Position numbers and translations under genes: made by a program
Notes under the pieces: model-generated
The model's input: only the letters and a program-made list of their open reading frames with translations
What the model was told of the DNA's origin: nothing
The model's database searches: none
Part shown: in pieces, positions 27,358-35,513 of the stretch
How the letters are laid out: every line of letters starts with the position of its first letter
Numbering within the stretch: the stretch's first letter is position 1
Origin: Candidatus Desulfofervidus auxilii
Lineage (GTDB): Bacteria > Desulfobacterota > Desulfofervidia > Desulfofervidales > Desulfofervidaceae
DNA length: 39,683 bases
Direction: 5' to 3'
Assembly: GCA_030262725.1 (NCBI GenBank)
Contig: JAJSZS010000017.1
Span: forward strand, 1 to 39,683

Positions 27358-28592
27358 TTTAATCTTTCTACTATAAGCTCTGTAATCCTCCTCCCTTTAA
27401 GACCAATTACTGTAAACTTAAGATTCTCAATTTGTATTGTTTCTCCTTTTTGTGGCAAACGACCTAAATGAGCTAAAATGAGTCCTCCTACTGTATCTTC
27501 TTCTGCTTTAAGATTTGTTTTAAAAATATAGTTAAAATCCTTTAAAGACATTTTTGCCATCACTTTATATTTATAAGGAGCTATCTCTTTATACCATTTT
27601 TCAGCCATATCATATTCGTCATATATCTCTCCAAACAATTCCTCTAATAAGTCTTCCATTGTAATGAGACCTACTACACTACCATATTCATTAACAACCA
27701 TAACCATAGCTATTTTTTTTCTTTGCATTTCCCAAAAAAGCTCCTCTCCTTTTTTAGTTGACGGAACAAAATAAGGTTGAATAAATTTTTCTTTTAAATC
27801 CTTTACAGTTCCTTCAATTTTATTTAATCCCAATAAAGTTTTTGTATGAAGGATACCAATAATATTATCTGGATCCCTATCATATACAGGAATCCTTGAA
27901 AAACATTGATAGTTAAGAAGCTTTTTTAACTCTTTAATTGGTGTATCTAATGAAATGATAAACATATCTGGACGAGGCACCATAATTTCAGATACAGATT
28001 TATGTCTGAAGCGCAAAAGATTGGCTATAAACTCTCTCTCAATAATCTTAAACCCATCTTCATGAGAAGCGCTTTCTAAAAGTTGTAAAAATTCATTATC
28101 TAAAAAACAAGGTTCTTCCTTAGAAACAGCAGGCAAAGGATAAAGTGCAATATTCACCACATATCTAATAAAATTCCGGATAGGAGTAACTAATTTTACA
28201 AAGAAATTAATAAATGGAGCTATTTTTAAAGAAAAACTAGGAGCTTTTGTAAGAGCAAATGCCTTAGGAACAATCTCTCCCCAAAGCAATAAAATCGGTG
28301 TCATTACAGCAAGCGTAATCCATTTTCCTTTTTCGTCATAAAGAGCAATAGCAACAGAGGTAGCTAAAGCTGAAGCTGTAACATTAACACTTTCATTGCC
28401 AATAAGAATAGAAATAAGTAAATGAGCAGGTTTTTCTAAAAGAGAAGCTATTATTTTTCCATTTTTAGTCTCTTTAAGCTTTAGTATTTGGTAACGAGTG
28501 AGTGAAAAAAGAGCTGTTTCTGAACTAGAAAATAAAGCAGAAAAACATAAAAGGATGAAAATAAGGATTAACTTAAAATAAATAATTTCCAT
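27354..28592 (-). CDS. CNNM/CorC-type membrane protein with CBS pair (first copy)
   Basis: 412 residues with the same order as the adjacent gene: DUF21 helices ([21 protein letters not shown]), CBS pair ([58 protein letters not shown]) and a CorC/HlyC domain ([19 protein letters not shown]). The two genes are tandem paralogues but clearly diverged, so they may work as a heterodimer or on different ions. The start lies 20 nt inside the 3' end of lon. Confidence 0.88.
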   Translation of the reverse strand: MEIIYFKLILIFILLCFSALFSSSETALFSLTRYQILKLKETKNGKIIASLLEKPAHLLISILIGNESVNVTASALATSVAIALYDEKGKWITLAVMTPILLLWGEIVPKAFALTKAPSFSLKIAPFINFFVKLVTPIRNFIRYVVNIALYPLPAVSKEEPCFLDNEFLQLLESASHEDGFKIIEREFIANLLRFRHKSVSEIMVPRPDMFIISLDTPIKELKKLLNYQCFSRIPVYDRDPDNIIGILHTKTLLGLNKIEGTVKDLKEKFIQPYFVPSTKKGEELFWEMQRKKIAMVMVVNEYGSVVGLITMEDLLEELFGEIYDEYDMAEKWYKEIAPYKYKVMAKMSLKDFNYIFKTNLKAEEDTVGGLILAHLGRLPQKGETIQIENLKFTVIGLKGRRITELIVERLK

Positions 28593-30942
28593 TTTTTAAT
28601 CTTATATTTAAAGCTGGCTCAATCACCTCATCCATATTTTTAACAAAAATAAATTTAAGTTGTCTCTTTACTGAAGATGGTACTTCAATTAAGTCTTTTT
28701 TATTTCTTTCAGGCAAAATTATATATTTAACTTTTGCCCTTGCTGCTGCTAATGCCTTTTCTTTAATACCCCCTACAGGCAAGACCCTACCACGCAAGGT
28801 AATTTCACCAGTCATAGCTATTTCTTTATTAACAGGTTTATTAATCAGTGCCGAAATCAATGCTACTGCCATTGTAATACCAGCTGATGGCCCATCCTTT
28901 GGTACTGCCCCTTCAGGTACATGGATGTGAACATCTATCTTTTCATAAAAATCTTCTGCTAATCCCAATGCCTTTGCACGTGAACGAACATAACTCAAAG
29001 CAGCTTTAGCAGACTCTTGCATAACTTCTCCCATCTGGCCTGTAAGCATAAGATTCCCTTTACCTTTTAAAACTGTTACTTCTACTCTTAAAATTTCTCC
29101 ACCATAAGGTGTCCAAGCTAATCCAGTAGCTACTCCTACTTCACTTTCTTCTACTTCAATCTCAGGTAGATACTTAGGCGGCCCAAGATATTGATGAAGA
29201 TTAGATGGAGTAACCTTGAAAGGCCCTTTTTGACCTTCTGCTAATTTCCTTGCTATTTTTCTACAAATAGCCCCAATTTCTCTTTCTAAATTTCTTACCC
29301 CTGCCTCTCTTGTATAATTACTAATAATCTTTTTAATTGTTTCTGAGGAAATTTTTAAATCTTTTTGATTAAGACCGTGTTCTTTAAGCTGCTTTGGTAA
29401 AAGATATTTTAAAGCAATCTGAAGTTTTTCTTCTTCTGAATAGCCTGGAATTTCAATAATCTCCATCCGATCTTTTAAGGCCGAAGGAATAGGGTCTATA
29501 AGATTAGCAGTAGTAATAAACATTACTTTTGACAAATCAAAAGGAACACTTAAATAATGATCGCTAAAATTGGTATTTTGTTCAGGATCAAGTACTTCCA
29601 AAAGGGCAGAAGCAGGATCACCTCTAAAATCTGTGCCAATTTTATCAATCTCATCCAACATAAACACAGGATTATTTGAACCAACTTGTTTTAAGCCTTG
29701 AATAATACGTCCTGGCATAGCTCCAATATATGTGCGACGATGACCACGAATTTCTGCTTCATCTCGAATTCCACCTAAAGAAATGCGCACAAACTTTCTT
29801 CCTAATGCTCTAGCAATAGACTTACCTAAAGAAGTTTTGCCTACTCCAGGAGGGCCAACAAAGCAAAGAATTGCTCCTTTAGCATGAGGATTTAATTTTC
29901 TTACACTTAAATACTCAAGAATCCTTTCTTTAACTTTCTTTAAATTATAATGATCCTCATCTAAAATCTTTTTGGCTTCTTTTATATCCAATTTGTCTTT
30001 TGTACTCTTTCTCCACGGAAGCTCTACTAACCAGTCTAAGTAAGTCCGTATAACATTAGCATCAGCTGAATCTGGATGCATCATACTTAAACGTTCAAGC
30101 TGTTTAAATGCCTCTTCTTTTACTATTTTAGGCATTTTAGCCTTTTCAATCTTTTCACGAAATTCTTCTATTTCTTCATCAAACTCATCATATTCACCCA
30201 ATTCCTTTTTAATGGCTTTTAATTGTTCACGAAGAAAATACTCCCTTTGAACTCTATCCATTTCTTCTCGTGCTTCTGACTGAATTTCTGCTTGTACTTT
30301 AGAAACTTGCAATTCCTTACCCAATAATTCATTTACTTTGCGCAAACGCTCTACAGGCTCAAGGATTTCTAAAATTTTTTGTGCTTCACTTACTTTAAAT
30401 CTTAAATTTGAAGCAATAATGTCAGCTAATTGTCCTGGATCATCTATTTGACTAATAATGGCAAAAATATCTTCATAATCCAGTCCTTTTAAAGAAAGAA
30501 TCTTTTCACTTTGCTCTTTTACATTTCGCATCAATGCTTCTATTTCAACTGTGATTTCAGAAACTTTTTTATCCTCTAGAACTTTAATCTTTGCTAAAAG
30601 AAATGGGGAAATCTGTATATATTCTTTTACCCTAGCTTTGGTTAATCCTTGTATTAACAACTTAAGCCGACCATCTGGCAATCTTAATTGACGCATGATT
30701 AAAGCAATGGTACCTACTTCATAAAGATCTTGAGGGGTAGGATTTTCTATTGTAGGTTCTTTTTGAGTAATAAGAAGAATTAATTTATCCTTAACTAAAC
30801 TTTCTTCTACTGCTTTTAAAGATATAGGACGTCCAATAAAAATAGGCAGAATCATAGAAGGAAATACTACTAAATCTTTCATAGGAATAACTGGCAACAA
30901 TTCACCGACTACAATCTCTTTTTCTTCTAAAAAATCCTGCAT
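28573..30942 (-). CDS. lon: ATP-dependent protease Lon
   Basis: 789 residues, full LonA: N-terminal substrate-recognition LAN domain (about 10-205, [20 protein letters not shown]), AAA+ domain with Walker A GPPGVGKT (363-370) and Walker [10 protein letters not shown], and a C-terminal Ser-Lys protease domain with S686 ([11 protein letters not shown]) and K729 ([10 protein letters not shown]). Degrades damaged and short-lived regulatory proteins in the cytoplasm. It is the first gene of the 17-kb minus-strand run and is divergent from the folate gene. I see no convincing heat-shock promoter in the short upstream gap. Confidence 0.97.
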   Translation of the reverse strand: MQDFLEEKEIVVGELLPVIPMKDLVVFPSMILPIFIGRPISLKAVEESLVKDKLILLITQKEPTIENPTPQDLYEVGTIALIMRQLRLPDGRLKLLIQGLTKARVKEYIQISPFLLAKIKVLEDKKVSEITVEIEALMRNVKEQSEKILSLKGLDYEDIFAIISQIDDPGQLADIIASNLRFKVSEAQKILEILEPVERLRKVNELLGKELQVSKVQAEIQSEAREEMDRVQREYFLREQLKAIKKELGEYDEFDEEIEEFREKIEKAKMPKIVKEEAFKQLERLSMMHPDSADANVIRTYLDWLVELPWRKSTKDKLDIKEAKKILDEDHYNLKKVKERILEYLSVRKLNPHAKGAILCFVGPPGVGKTSLGKSIARALGRKFVRISLGGIRDEAEIRGHRRTYIGAMPGRIIQGLKQVGSNNPVFMLDEIDKIGTDFRGDPASALLEVLDPEQNTNFSDHYLSVPFDLSKVMFITTANLIDPIPSALKDRMEIIEIPGYSEEEKLQIALKYLLPKQLKEHGLNQKDLKISSETIKKIISNYTREAGVRNLEREIGAICRKIARKLAEGQKGPFKVTPSNLHQYLGPPKYLPEIEVEESEVGVATGLAWTPYGGEILRVEVTVLKGKGNLMLTGQMGEVMQESAKAALSYVRSRAKALGLAEDFYEKIDVHIHVPEGAVPKDGPSAGITMAVALISALINKPVNKEIAMTGEITLRGRVLPVGGIKEKALAAARAKVKYIILPERNKKDLIEVPSSVKRQLKFIFVKNMDEVIEPALNIRLKNGNYLF

Positions 30943-30999
30943 TTTATCTTCGCAATCTCCTTGCCAATAATATCAAGAACATATATTGTTATTTCTATC

Positions 31000-31566
31000 A
31001 TGTCGGTTACCAAAAAAGAAGAGTTCCGAAAAATTTATAGCAGTTATCGTGAAAAACTTTCTCATTTAGAAAGAAAACAAAAAAGTATTCAAATTTGTAA
31101 TAAAGTTTTAACATTGCATGAATGGAAAAATGCAAAAATAGTTATGCTTTATGTCACACATAAAAGTGAAGTTGATACCTTACCTCTCATCCAAGCTGCC
31201 TTAAAATATAATAAGAATGTTCTCTTGCCTCGGGTAGAGGGTAAAGAAATTGTTCCATATCAGATTTTTTCTTTTCCAGAAGATGTAGCACCTGGCTTCG
31301 CAAATATCCTTGAACCTGTACCAAAAAAATGCAAACTTTGGGAAAAATCATTTGATCTTGTAATAGTACCTGGTATTGTATTTGACCTTCAAGGTGGACG
31401 GTTAGGTTATGGAAAAGGATATTATGATCGTTTCTTAAAAAATCTCTCTTTTTCACCTCTTAAAATTGGCCTTACTTTTGAAATTTGCTTAACTGATTCC
31501 TTACCTTTAGAAACCCATGATATGAAAGTTGACATTGTTGTTACTGAAAATCGAATAATAAAATAA
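31000..31566 (+). CDS. 5-formyltetrahydrofolate cyclo-ligase
   Basis: Converts 5-formyl-THF to 5,10-methenyl-THF with ATP. With the ATG at 31000-31002 it has 188 residues. N-terminal basic helix (KKEEFRKIYSSYREKLS), middle MLYVTHKSEVDTLPLI, and the family hallmark VPGIVFDLQGGRLGYGKGYYDRFL with the metal/ATP-binding GYGKGYYDRF. A TTG at 30961 is in frame, but adds 13 residues unlike the family and has no binding site. No strong Shine-Dalgarno precedes the ATG either. It diverges from lon and ends 4 nt before the tRNA-Cys 3' end. Confidence 0.9.
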   Translation: MSVTKKEEFRKIYSSYREKLSHLERKQKSIQICNKVLTLHEWKNAKIVMLYVTHKSEVDTLPLIQAALKYNKNVLLPRVEGKEIVPYQIFSFPEDVAPGFANILEPVPKKCKLWEKSFDLVIVPGIVFDLQGGRLGYGKGYYDRFLKNLSFSPLKIGLTFEICLTDSLPLETHDMKVDIVVTENRIIK

Positions 31567-31570
31567 AAAA

Positions 31571-31645
31571 TGGAGGCGGCAACCGGATTCGAACCGGTGA
31601 ATCGCGGTTTTGCAGACCGCTGCCTTACCACTTGGCTATGCCGCC
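31571..31645 (-). tRNA. tRNA-Cys (GCA anticodon)
   Basis: Minus-strand cloverleaf: acceptor GGCGGCA/TGCCGCC, D-arm GCCAAGTGGTAAGGC, anticodon stem GCGGT/ACCGC around CTGCAAA with anticodon GCA, T-arm ACCGGTTCGAATCCGGT, discriminator T and encoded CCA. It is 4 nt downstream of tRNA-Gly and probably processed from the same transcript. Confidence 0.95.
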
Positions 31646-31649
31646 TCTT

Positions 31650-31724
31650 TGGAGCGGGAAACGGGGTTTGAACCCGCGACCCCCACCTTGGCAAGGTGGT
31701 GCTCTACCACTGAGCTATTCCCGC
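31650..31724 (-). tRNA. tRNA-Gly (GCC anticodon)
   Basis: Minus-strand cloverleaf: acceptor GCGGGAA/TTCCCGC, D-arm GCTCAGTGGTAGAGC, anticodon stem CCACC/GGTGG around TTGCCAA with anticodon GCC, T-arm GCGGGTTCAAACCCCGT, discriminator T and encoded CCA. It is first in a two-tRNA unit with its own strong promoter just upstream. Confidence 0.95.
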
Positions 31725-31732
31725 TCTTTTTT

Positions 31733-31761
31733 AAAATATCTCTTTAAGCTAATCTTGTCAA
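31733..31761 (-). promoter_or_regulatory. Promoter of the tRNA-Gly/tRNA-Cys unit
   Basis: Perfect TTGACA (31761-31756), 17-nt spacer, TATTTT (31738-31733). The -10 ends 8 nt before the first base of tRNA-Gly, so the primary transcript would have almost no leader. Confidence 0.65.
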
Positions 31762-31770
31762 GAGAATGAA

Positions 31771-32157
31771 TTATGAAAAATAAGTTGAATTGGTTTTAAC
31801 TAATTCACTTAATGTTTTTAAAATAACATTTTTAGGAAAAAGCTGATTTGAAACATAAGGGAAAATATGTTTTTTTAATCTTTCTACAAGTATTTTAAAC
31901 ACACGTTCTTTTTCAGAAAAAATCACTAAACTTTTCTTTTTTTGCTGTTCATAAATAACATAATTTCCTTTTATCTTTATTAACTGTTTATACCATTCAG
32001 AGCCAGAACTAAATTCTTCAAAATACTCTTTTTTTATCTCTATTTTGCATCTAGCTATAACTTTTACTGTCCATAACCCTCGAATTTCTTCTTTTGAAGC
32101 ATCCCATAGTTCTAAAGTAAGCCCATTTTTAAGTGGAATCTTATCAAACAATATCAT
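31771..32157 (-). CDS. Protein of unknown function
   Basis: 128 residues, mixed charged, no signal peptide or membrane helix. A beta-rich first half (LKNGLTLELWDAS; WTVKVIARCKIEIKKEYF; GNYVIYEQQKKKSLVIFSE) is followed by a helical second half (VFKILVERLKKHIFPYV). I do not recognise the family; the layout recalls small delta-proteobacterial proteins with a PilZ-like or immunoglobulin-like barrel, but no PilZ RxxxR motif is present. The ATG directly abuts a TATAAT, so the true start could be a few codons further in. Confidence 0.6.
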   Translation of the reverse strand: MILFDKIPLKNGLTLELWDASKEEIRGLWTVKVIARCKIEIKKEYFEEFSSGSEWYKQLIKIKGNYVIYEQQKKKSLVIFSEKERVFKILVERLKKHIFPYVSNQLFPKNVILKTLSELVKTNSTYFS

Positions 32158-32174
32158 ATTATAACATTTTCATT

Positions 32175-32192
32175 TTGACAGACTTTTGTCAA
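32175..32192. promoter_or_regulatory. Palindrome in divergent intergenic region
   Basis: TTGACA, 6-nt spacer, TGTCAA: a perfect 6+6 inverted repeat between the divergent 128-residue and ATP-grasp genes. Each arm is also a consensus -35 on its strand. It could be back-to-back promoter elements or an operator; the correct -10 spacing is not met on the plus strand. Confidence 0.35.
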
Positions 32193-32198
32193 TAAATG

Positions 32199-32227
32199 TT
32201 TACTTAATAATTGTAATTGACTATAAT
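32199..32227 (+). promoter_or_regulatory. Promoter of the ATP-grasp gene, leaderless spacing
   Basis: TTTACT, 17-nt spacer, perfect TATAAT ending 6 nt before the ATG at 32234. No ribosome binding site can fit between start point and ATG, so a leaderless mRNA is expected. Confidence 0.55.
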
Positions 32228-32233
32228 TATTAA

Positions 32234-33025
32234 ATGTCATACAAAGGAAAAAAACCAAAAGTAGCTATTGGCAATTCTTTAGCCCATTGTAAACAAGTCA
32301 TTACTTTAGGAGTAAGAACTAATTTTTCTGACTATAAACCATGGGAGCAAAAATTAATAAGAGAAGCAGAAAAAATTTATTATCCCACCAGTTTTTATGC
32401 TGACCTTTTTAAATCTATGGGAAAACCCACATTTCCTAGTTTTGAATGTTATGCTTATGCAATGGACAAAATAAAACAAACTACACTTTTTAATTTATTA
32501 AATATTCCTCATCCTTATACACGCATATTTTATGGTGAACGTCAAAAGAAAAAAATTCTAAATTATTTTTCTTATCCATTTATTGCCAAAATTCCAAGAG
32601 CTTCAGCTCTTGGTGAAGGTGTTTTTTTGATTAAGAATGATAAAGATCTTTTGGAATACAACCGCAAGACAAAAATAGCTTATATTCAAGAATATTTAGA
32701 AATTGAAAAAGATATTAGAGTGGTGCTTATAAATTATAAAGTAGTACTTGCATATTGGCGTATAAAAAAGCAAGATGAATATCGCTGTAATATAGCTCAA
32801 GGCGCTGAGATAAGCTTTGACCCTGTACCTGAAGAAGCTATAGAATTAGCTATAAAGACAAGTAAACTTTGCAACTTTAATAATGTTGGTATTGATATAT
32901 GTATTCATAATGGAAAACTCTATGTGCTTGAAGCCAATATGGTATATGGAAAAAAGGGATTTCAAAAAGCAGGCATTGATTACAAAAAACTCTTAGCTGA
33001 GATGCTAGAAAGAGGTGAAATATAG
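32234..33025 (+). CDS. RimK-like ATP-grasp protein
   Basis: 263 residues with an ATP-grasp fold: N-terminal pre-ATP domain (about 1-90), ATP-binding lysine region PFIAKIPRASALGEGVFLI with a glycine loop (about 115-133), hinge AYIQEYLEIEKDIRVVLIN, and the C-terminal metal-binding strand pair VGIDICIHNGKLYVLEANMVYG (split: GIDIC, then LEANMVYGKKG), which gives the expected D..E.N ligands. The family joins carboxylates to amines or thiols using ATP, often on peptides or ribosomal proteins. The substrate is not predictable. Its 3' end touches that of a convergent radical SAM gene with no gap. Confidence 0.82.
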   Translation: MSYKGKKPKVAIGNSLAHCKQVITLGVRTNFSDYKPWEQKLIREAEKIYYPTSFYADLFKSMGKPTFPSFECYAYAMDKIKQTTLFNLLNIPHPYTRIFYGERQKKKILNYFSYPFIAKIPRASALGEGVFLIKNDKDLLEYNRKTKIAYIQEYLEIEKDIRVVLINYKVVLAYWRIKKQDEYRCNIAQGAEISFDPVPEEAIELAIKTSKLCNFNNVGIDICIHNGKLYVLEANMVYGKKGFQKAGIDYKKLLAEMLERGEI

Positions 33026-34117
33026 CTAAATTGCATCTTTTGCTTTTTCTAACAAAATCTTAAGCTCTTTGTCATTTTTAATAAAAACACCTAAATTTCC
33101 AAGTCTCACATTTTCAAGTCCTGCATCTTTTACTTCATAATATGCATTTAACATCTGTTTTAAATTTGGTGGAGGAACATCCCTCATTTTATATTCTGGG
33201 AAAAAGGCAAGAATTGTAAAAGGTATTTTTTTATCAACCTTTGAAATAATTTTTGCTATTTTTCTTATTTGATCTTCCTCAACCCAACCTGGAATATATA
33301 AACTTAAGACCTCAAGAACAAAGTCTCTTTTAAGAATTTCCTCAGGTAGCTTCAAAATCCATTCATTTGAAACACCTGTTAATTTTTTATGAATATCTGG
33401 ATCATATGCCTTTATATCAAGCCAGAAAGAATCAACTCCAGCCTCTTTTAAAATGTCAAGATTTTTAGGAGTAAGCCCATATCCATTTGTCTCAAAGAGT
33501 ATCCATAAAGGCAGACCTTCTTCCTTTATTTTTTCAGCACATTTCACATAAAAATCTGGCTTACAGCCTAAATCTCCACCTGTAAAAGCAATAATATTTC
33601 TCGCTGGTCCAAGCCCTTGAGGTGATAAAACTATTTGATTTGGTTCTAATTTATTAGGACACAGCTCCCCTCTTCTCCCCGTAGGCTTTAAATAAAATTT
33701 TTCTTTAACTTTTCCTTGTTCAAAAACATGAATAAAATCTGGCTCAACGCACACACCACATCCTCTACAAAGGTCAAGTGCATGAAATGAAGTAGCTCTT
33801 TCTCTTGGTTCATAATATGTTATTTTTTCAGCATATTTTTTAGCTAGAGTTAAAATGTCATTAGGAGAAAGCCACTTGCCATCTGCATATTGAGTAAAAC
33901 TCCAAGAATGACACTTTAAACATTCTAAATTACAACCAGATTGATATATTGAAAAATAATGCTCAGGCCTTGAAAGATGAGCAGATTTAATCAGCCTATA
34001 AGGAATACCATCTTTATATTTTAAAGTTAATTCACATGCCCTACCCTTTTTCCTATTATGCACTAAACATTTTCCAGGTCTAAATCCTTGTTTTAATAAT
34101 TCACAATCATTTTGCAT
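33026..34117 (-). CDS. Radical SAM protein with an extra cysteine cluster
   Basis: 363 residues. The SAM-binding 4Fe-4S motif is C62-x3-C66-x2-C69 (SGCNLECLKCHSWSF), followed by the GGD(L) SAM loop (IIAFTGGDLGC). An inserted segment between them has C117, C120 and C123 (LCRGCGVC) and C153 (GELCPN), which could hold a second Fe-S cluster. It resembles PflA-type activating enzymes and COG1180/COG1313 proteins. ETNGYGLT and WLDIKAYDPDIH are typical of that group. The substrate is unknown. The ATG sits 6 nt after a good promoter, again without a leader. Confidence 0.85.
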   Translation of the reverse strand: MQNDCELLKQGFRPGKCLVHNRKKGRACELTLKYKDGIPYRLIKSAHLSRPEHYFSIYQSGCNLECLKCHSWSFTQYADGKWLSPNDILTLAKKYAEKITYYEPRERATSFHALDLCRGCGVCVEPDFIHVFEQGKVKEKFYLKPTGRRGELCPNKLEPNQIVLSPQGLGPARNIIAFTGGDLGCKPDFYVKCAEKIKEEGLPLWILFETNGYGLTPKNLDILKEAGVDSFWLDIKAYDPDIHKKLTGVSNEWILKLPEEILKRDFVLEVLSLYIPGWVEEDQIRKIAKIISKVDKKIPFTILAFFPEYKMRDVPPPNLKQMLNAYYEVKDAGLENVRLGNLGVFIKNDKELKILLEKAKDAI

Positions 34118-34123
34118 GGGTAA

Positions 34124-34152
34124 AAAATAAAGTTAATAAGAAAAAGTGTCAA
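34124..34152 (-). promoter_or_regulatory. Promoter of the radical SAM gene, leaderless spacing
   Basis: Perfect TTGACA (34152-34147), 17-nt spacer, TATTTT (34129-34124), then 6 nt to the ATG at 34117. The start point would fall at the start codon. Confidence 0.6.
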
Positions 34153-34206
34153 CTTTAAAAAATTGGCATTGAATTCTTTTGTAAATGTATTATAAGGTTT
34201 AAACTA

Positions 34207-34791
34207 ATGGCAAAAATGAAAAAAGCAAGATTGAGTTTTAAATTATTATGTTTATTGTTTCTTGTTGTTACTATTCTCTCATGCATAGTTATTTCACAAA
34301 AACCTTTGGGGGAAAAACAGTCTTCTATAATTGATCCAAACTTATTAGGCATCTGGTATAATGTAAAAGAAGAAGGTTATTTAGCTATTCTAAAAAGGGA
34401 TGATGGTTACCTAAAATTTATTTTATTTGATAATTCTGATGAGCCTCCTTTAGAATTACAAGGATATATATCTCAAATAGATAAAGAACGCTTTTTAAAT
34501 TTACAACTTATTGAAACAGTCAATGATAAACGTGAGCCTAAAAAATATTATATTTTTGCTCATTATTATATTAATCAAAATAATGAACTTGCAATATCCC
34601 TTTTTAATTATGATTTTTTCAAAAAAGCAATTAAAGCTGGCTTAATCAAAGGAGAGATCAAAAAGAAAAGCATTATGGATTTAAAATTAACAGATTCAAC
34701 TAAAAATCTTATTAATTTCATTAAAAATCACAAAAAAGAAGAATACTTAGACAAAGCCATAATTTTAAAAAAGATGAGACTTGAGCAATAA
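34207..34791 (+). CDS. Predicted lipoprotein of unknown function
   Basis: 194 residues. A basic N-terminus and hydrophobic stretch (LLCLLFLVVTI) end in a lipobox TILSC with C26 as the likely lipidated residue. Mature part begins with a GIWYNVKEEGYLAILKRDDGYL strand-rich segment (GIWYN, then YLAILKR) that resembles small lipocalin-like or META-type lipoproteins ('LxGxW' start), but no family is certain. The C-terminal half is lysine-rich and helical. A TATTAT at 34188-34193 may be its -10. It stands alone, before the accessory region begins. Confidence 0.65.
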   Translation: MAKMKKARLSFKLLCLLFLVVTILSCIVISQKPLGEKQSSIIDPNLLGIWYNVKEEGYLAILKRDDGYLKFILFDNSDEPPLELQGYISQIDKERFLNLQLIETVNDKREPKKYYIFAHYYINQNNELAISLFNYDFFKKAIKAGLIKGEIKKKSIMDLKLTDSTKNLINFIKNHKKEEYLDKAIILKKMRLEQ

Positions 34792-34864
34792 AATGGCAAA
34801 GAATTTGTTCTGCAATAGTTAATTTCCTCTATAAAATTTTTAGTACTTTGTTTTTTCTCATTTT

Positions 34865-35083
34865 CTACTTCTGTGATTCTTTTGTTTTGATAGTTAGGCT
34901 TTTCCCATCTCTCATTTCCTGTAACCACTTATCAATATCTTCTTTTATAAATCTCCACTGATTAGCAATTTTCACAGCAGGGATTTTTCCTTTCCTTGCC
35001 ATCTTATAAAGAGTAGATTTTCCTATTTTCAAATATCTTGCGGTCTCTTCAAGTGTCATTATTTCAGAGAAACCTTCCTTCAT
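34865..35083 (-). CDS. Excisionase-like helix-turn-helix DNA-binding protein
   Basis: 72 residues from the ATG at 35081-35083, which has AAGGAG 8 nt upstream. Contains a winged MerR-like (HTH_17) motif: MTLEETARYLKIGKSTLYKMARKG (split: LEETARYLKIGKSTLY, then KMARKGKIPAVKI), then NQWRFIKEDIDKWL. This is the pattern of phage and transposon excisionases and small regulators. A longer form from ATG 35123-35125 (86 residues) is also open and would be leaderless from the promoter just upstream. It marks the left edge of the accessory region; its targets are not known. Confidence 0.8.
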   Translation of the reverse strand: MKEGFSEIMTLEETARYLKIGKSTLYKMARKGKIPAVKIANQWRFIKEDIDKWLQEMRDGKSLTIKTKESQK

Positions 35084-35130
35084 AGCTTTAACTCCTTTTT
35101 GCCAGAGCTTATTATTGTTTAACATTGCAT

Positions 35131-35159
35131 AATAAAATATAGCAAAAGCAAAAAGTCAA
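35131..35159 (-). promoter_or_regulatory. Promoter of the HTH gene
   Basis: TTGACT (35159-35154) with a 17-nt spacer to TTTATT (35136-35131), or 19 nt to TATTAT (35134-35129). It lies just outside the left inverted repeat and reads away from the R-M cassette. Confidence 0.4.
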
Positions 35160-35197
35160 GTCTATTTTTAAAAAATTTTCCTTTTCAAGGTGGACTT

Positions 35198-35380
35198 CCT
35201 CAAGTACTTATTTTTTACTTGACTTTATCTTGGTTTTGCAGGATAGTTTTTAAGAAAGAAAATATTGGAGATTTAAATTTGCCAAGTCTTTTAAAAAGAT
35301 TATAAGAAGAATTCTCTTTTTGTTTGACTTTGTAAAGGGTGGTGTATAATATATCAAAGAATAAGTTTGTGTATTTATAA
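35198..35380 (+). repeat. Left ~180-bp inverted repeat flanking the R-M cassette
   Basis: Pairs with 38719-38898 in reverse orientation, about 90% identical by eye with roughly a dozen mismatches and three 1-nt gaps. The core from 35246 is exactly matched for more than 50 nt (it includes TTGGAGATTTAAATTTGCCA), and a second block around 35310-35352 is also exact (AGAATTCTCTTTTTGTTTGA). The outer edge begins CCTCAA and the inner edge ends GTATTTATAA. No target-site duplication is obvious outside the pair. Confidence 0.9.
35324..35350 (+). promoter_or_regulatory. Inward promoter in left repeat, for the methyltransferase
   Basis: TTGACT (35324-35329), 15-nt spacer, perfect TATAAT (35345-35350). 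The spacer is 2 nt shorter than ideal. The start point would be near 35357, giving a leader of about 155 nt before the methyltransferase ATG. The whole element is identical in the right repeat. Confidence 0.5.
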
Positions 35381-35414
35381 ATGACAAATAAGGATGATCT
35401 AATTGAAATTTAAG

Positions 35415-35449
35415 CATGCAAGTCGATTAATTTTAATAATTAATGCATG
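35415..35449. promoter_or_regulatory. Imperfect palindrome in methyltransferase leader
   Basis: CATGCA (35415-35420) is mirrored by TGCATG (35444-35449), with further partly matching ATTAAT/ATTAAT inside. It could be a hairpin in the leader RNA or an operator for autoregulation of the R-M genes. No controller (C) protein gene is present in the cassette. Confidence 0.35.
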
Positions 35450-35513
35450 GTAAAGTAAAATTTTTTAAAGAAAAAATACAATATAAAAATATTAAAAAAG
35501 CTTAACAACTAAC

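Larger units (their letters stand above)
35126..35513. other. 388-nt gene-free stretch left of the methyltransferase
   Basis: Holds, from left to right: the HTH promoter, the left inverted repeat with an inward promoter, a 10-codon start-stop frame (35381-35413), an imperfect palindrome (35415-35449) and a very A/T-rich leader. No protein gene of useful size is seen. Confidence 0.7.

Noticed and set aside
30961-30999. TTG start for the 5-formyl-THF cyclo-ligase
   Set aside because: Adds 13 residues not seen in the family and overlaps likely promoter bases; the ATG at 31000 fits better.
31422-31694. Minus-strand frame across tRNA-Cys and part of tRNA-Gly
   Set aside because: It spans two clear tRNA genes and the end of the folate gene; a translation product is not plausible.
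32158-32163. TATAAT directly before the ATG of the 128-residue gene as its promoter
   Set aside because: It abuts the start codon with no suitably spaced -35 (the nearest TTGACA is 23 nt away), so I did not list it as a promoter.
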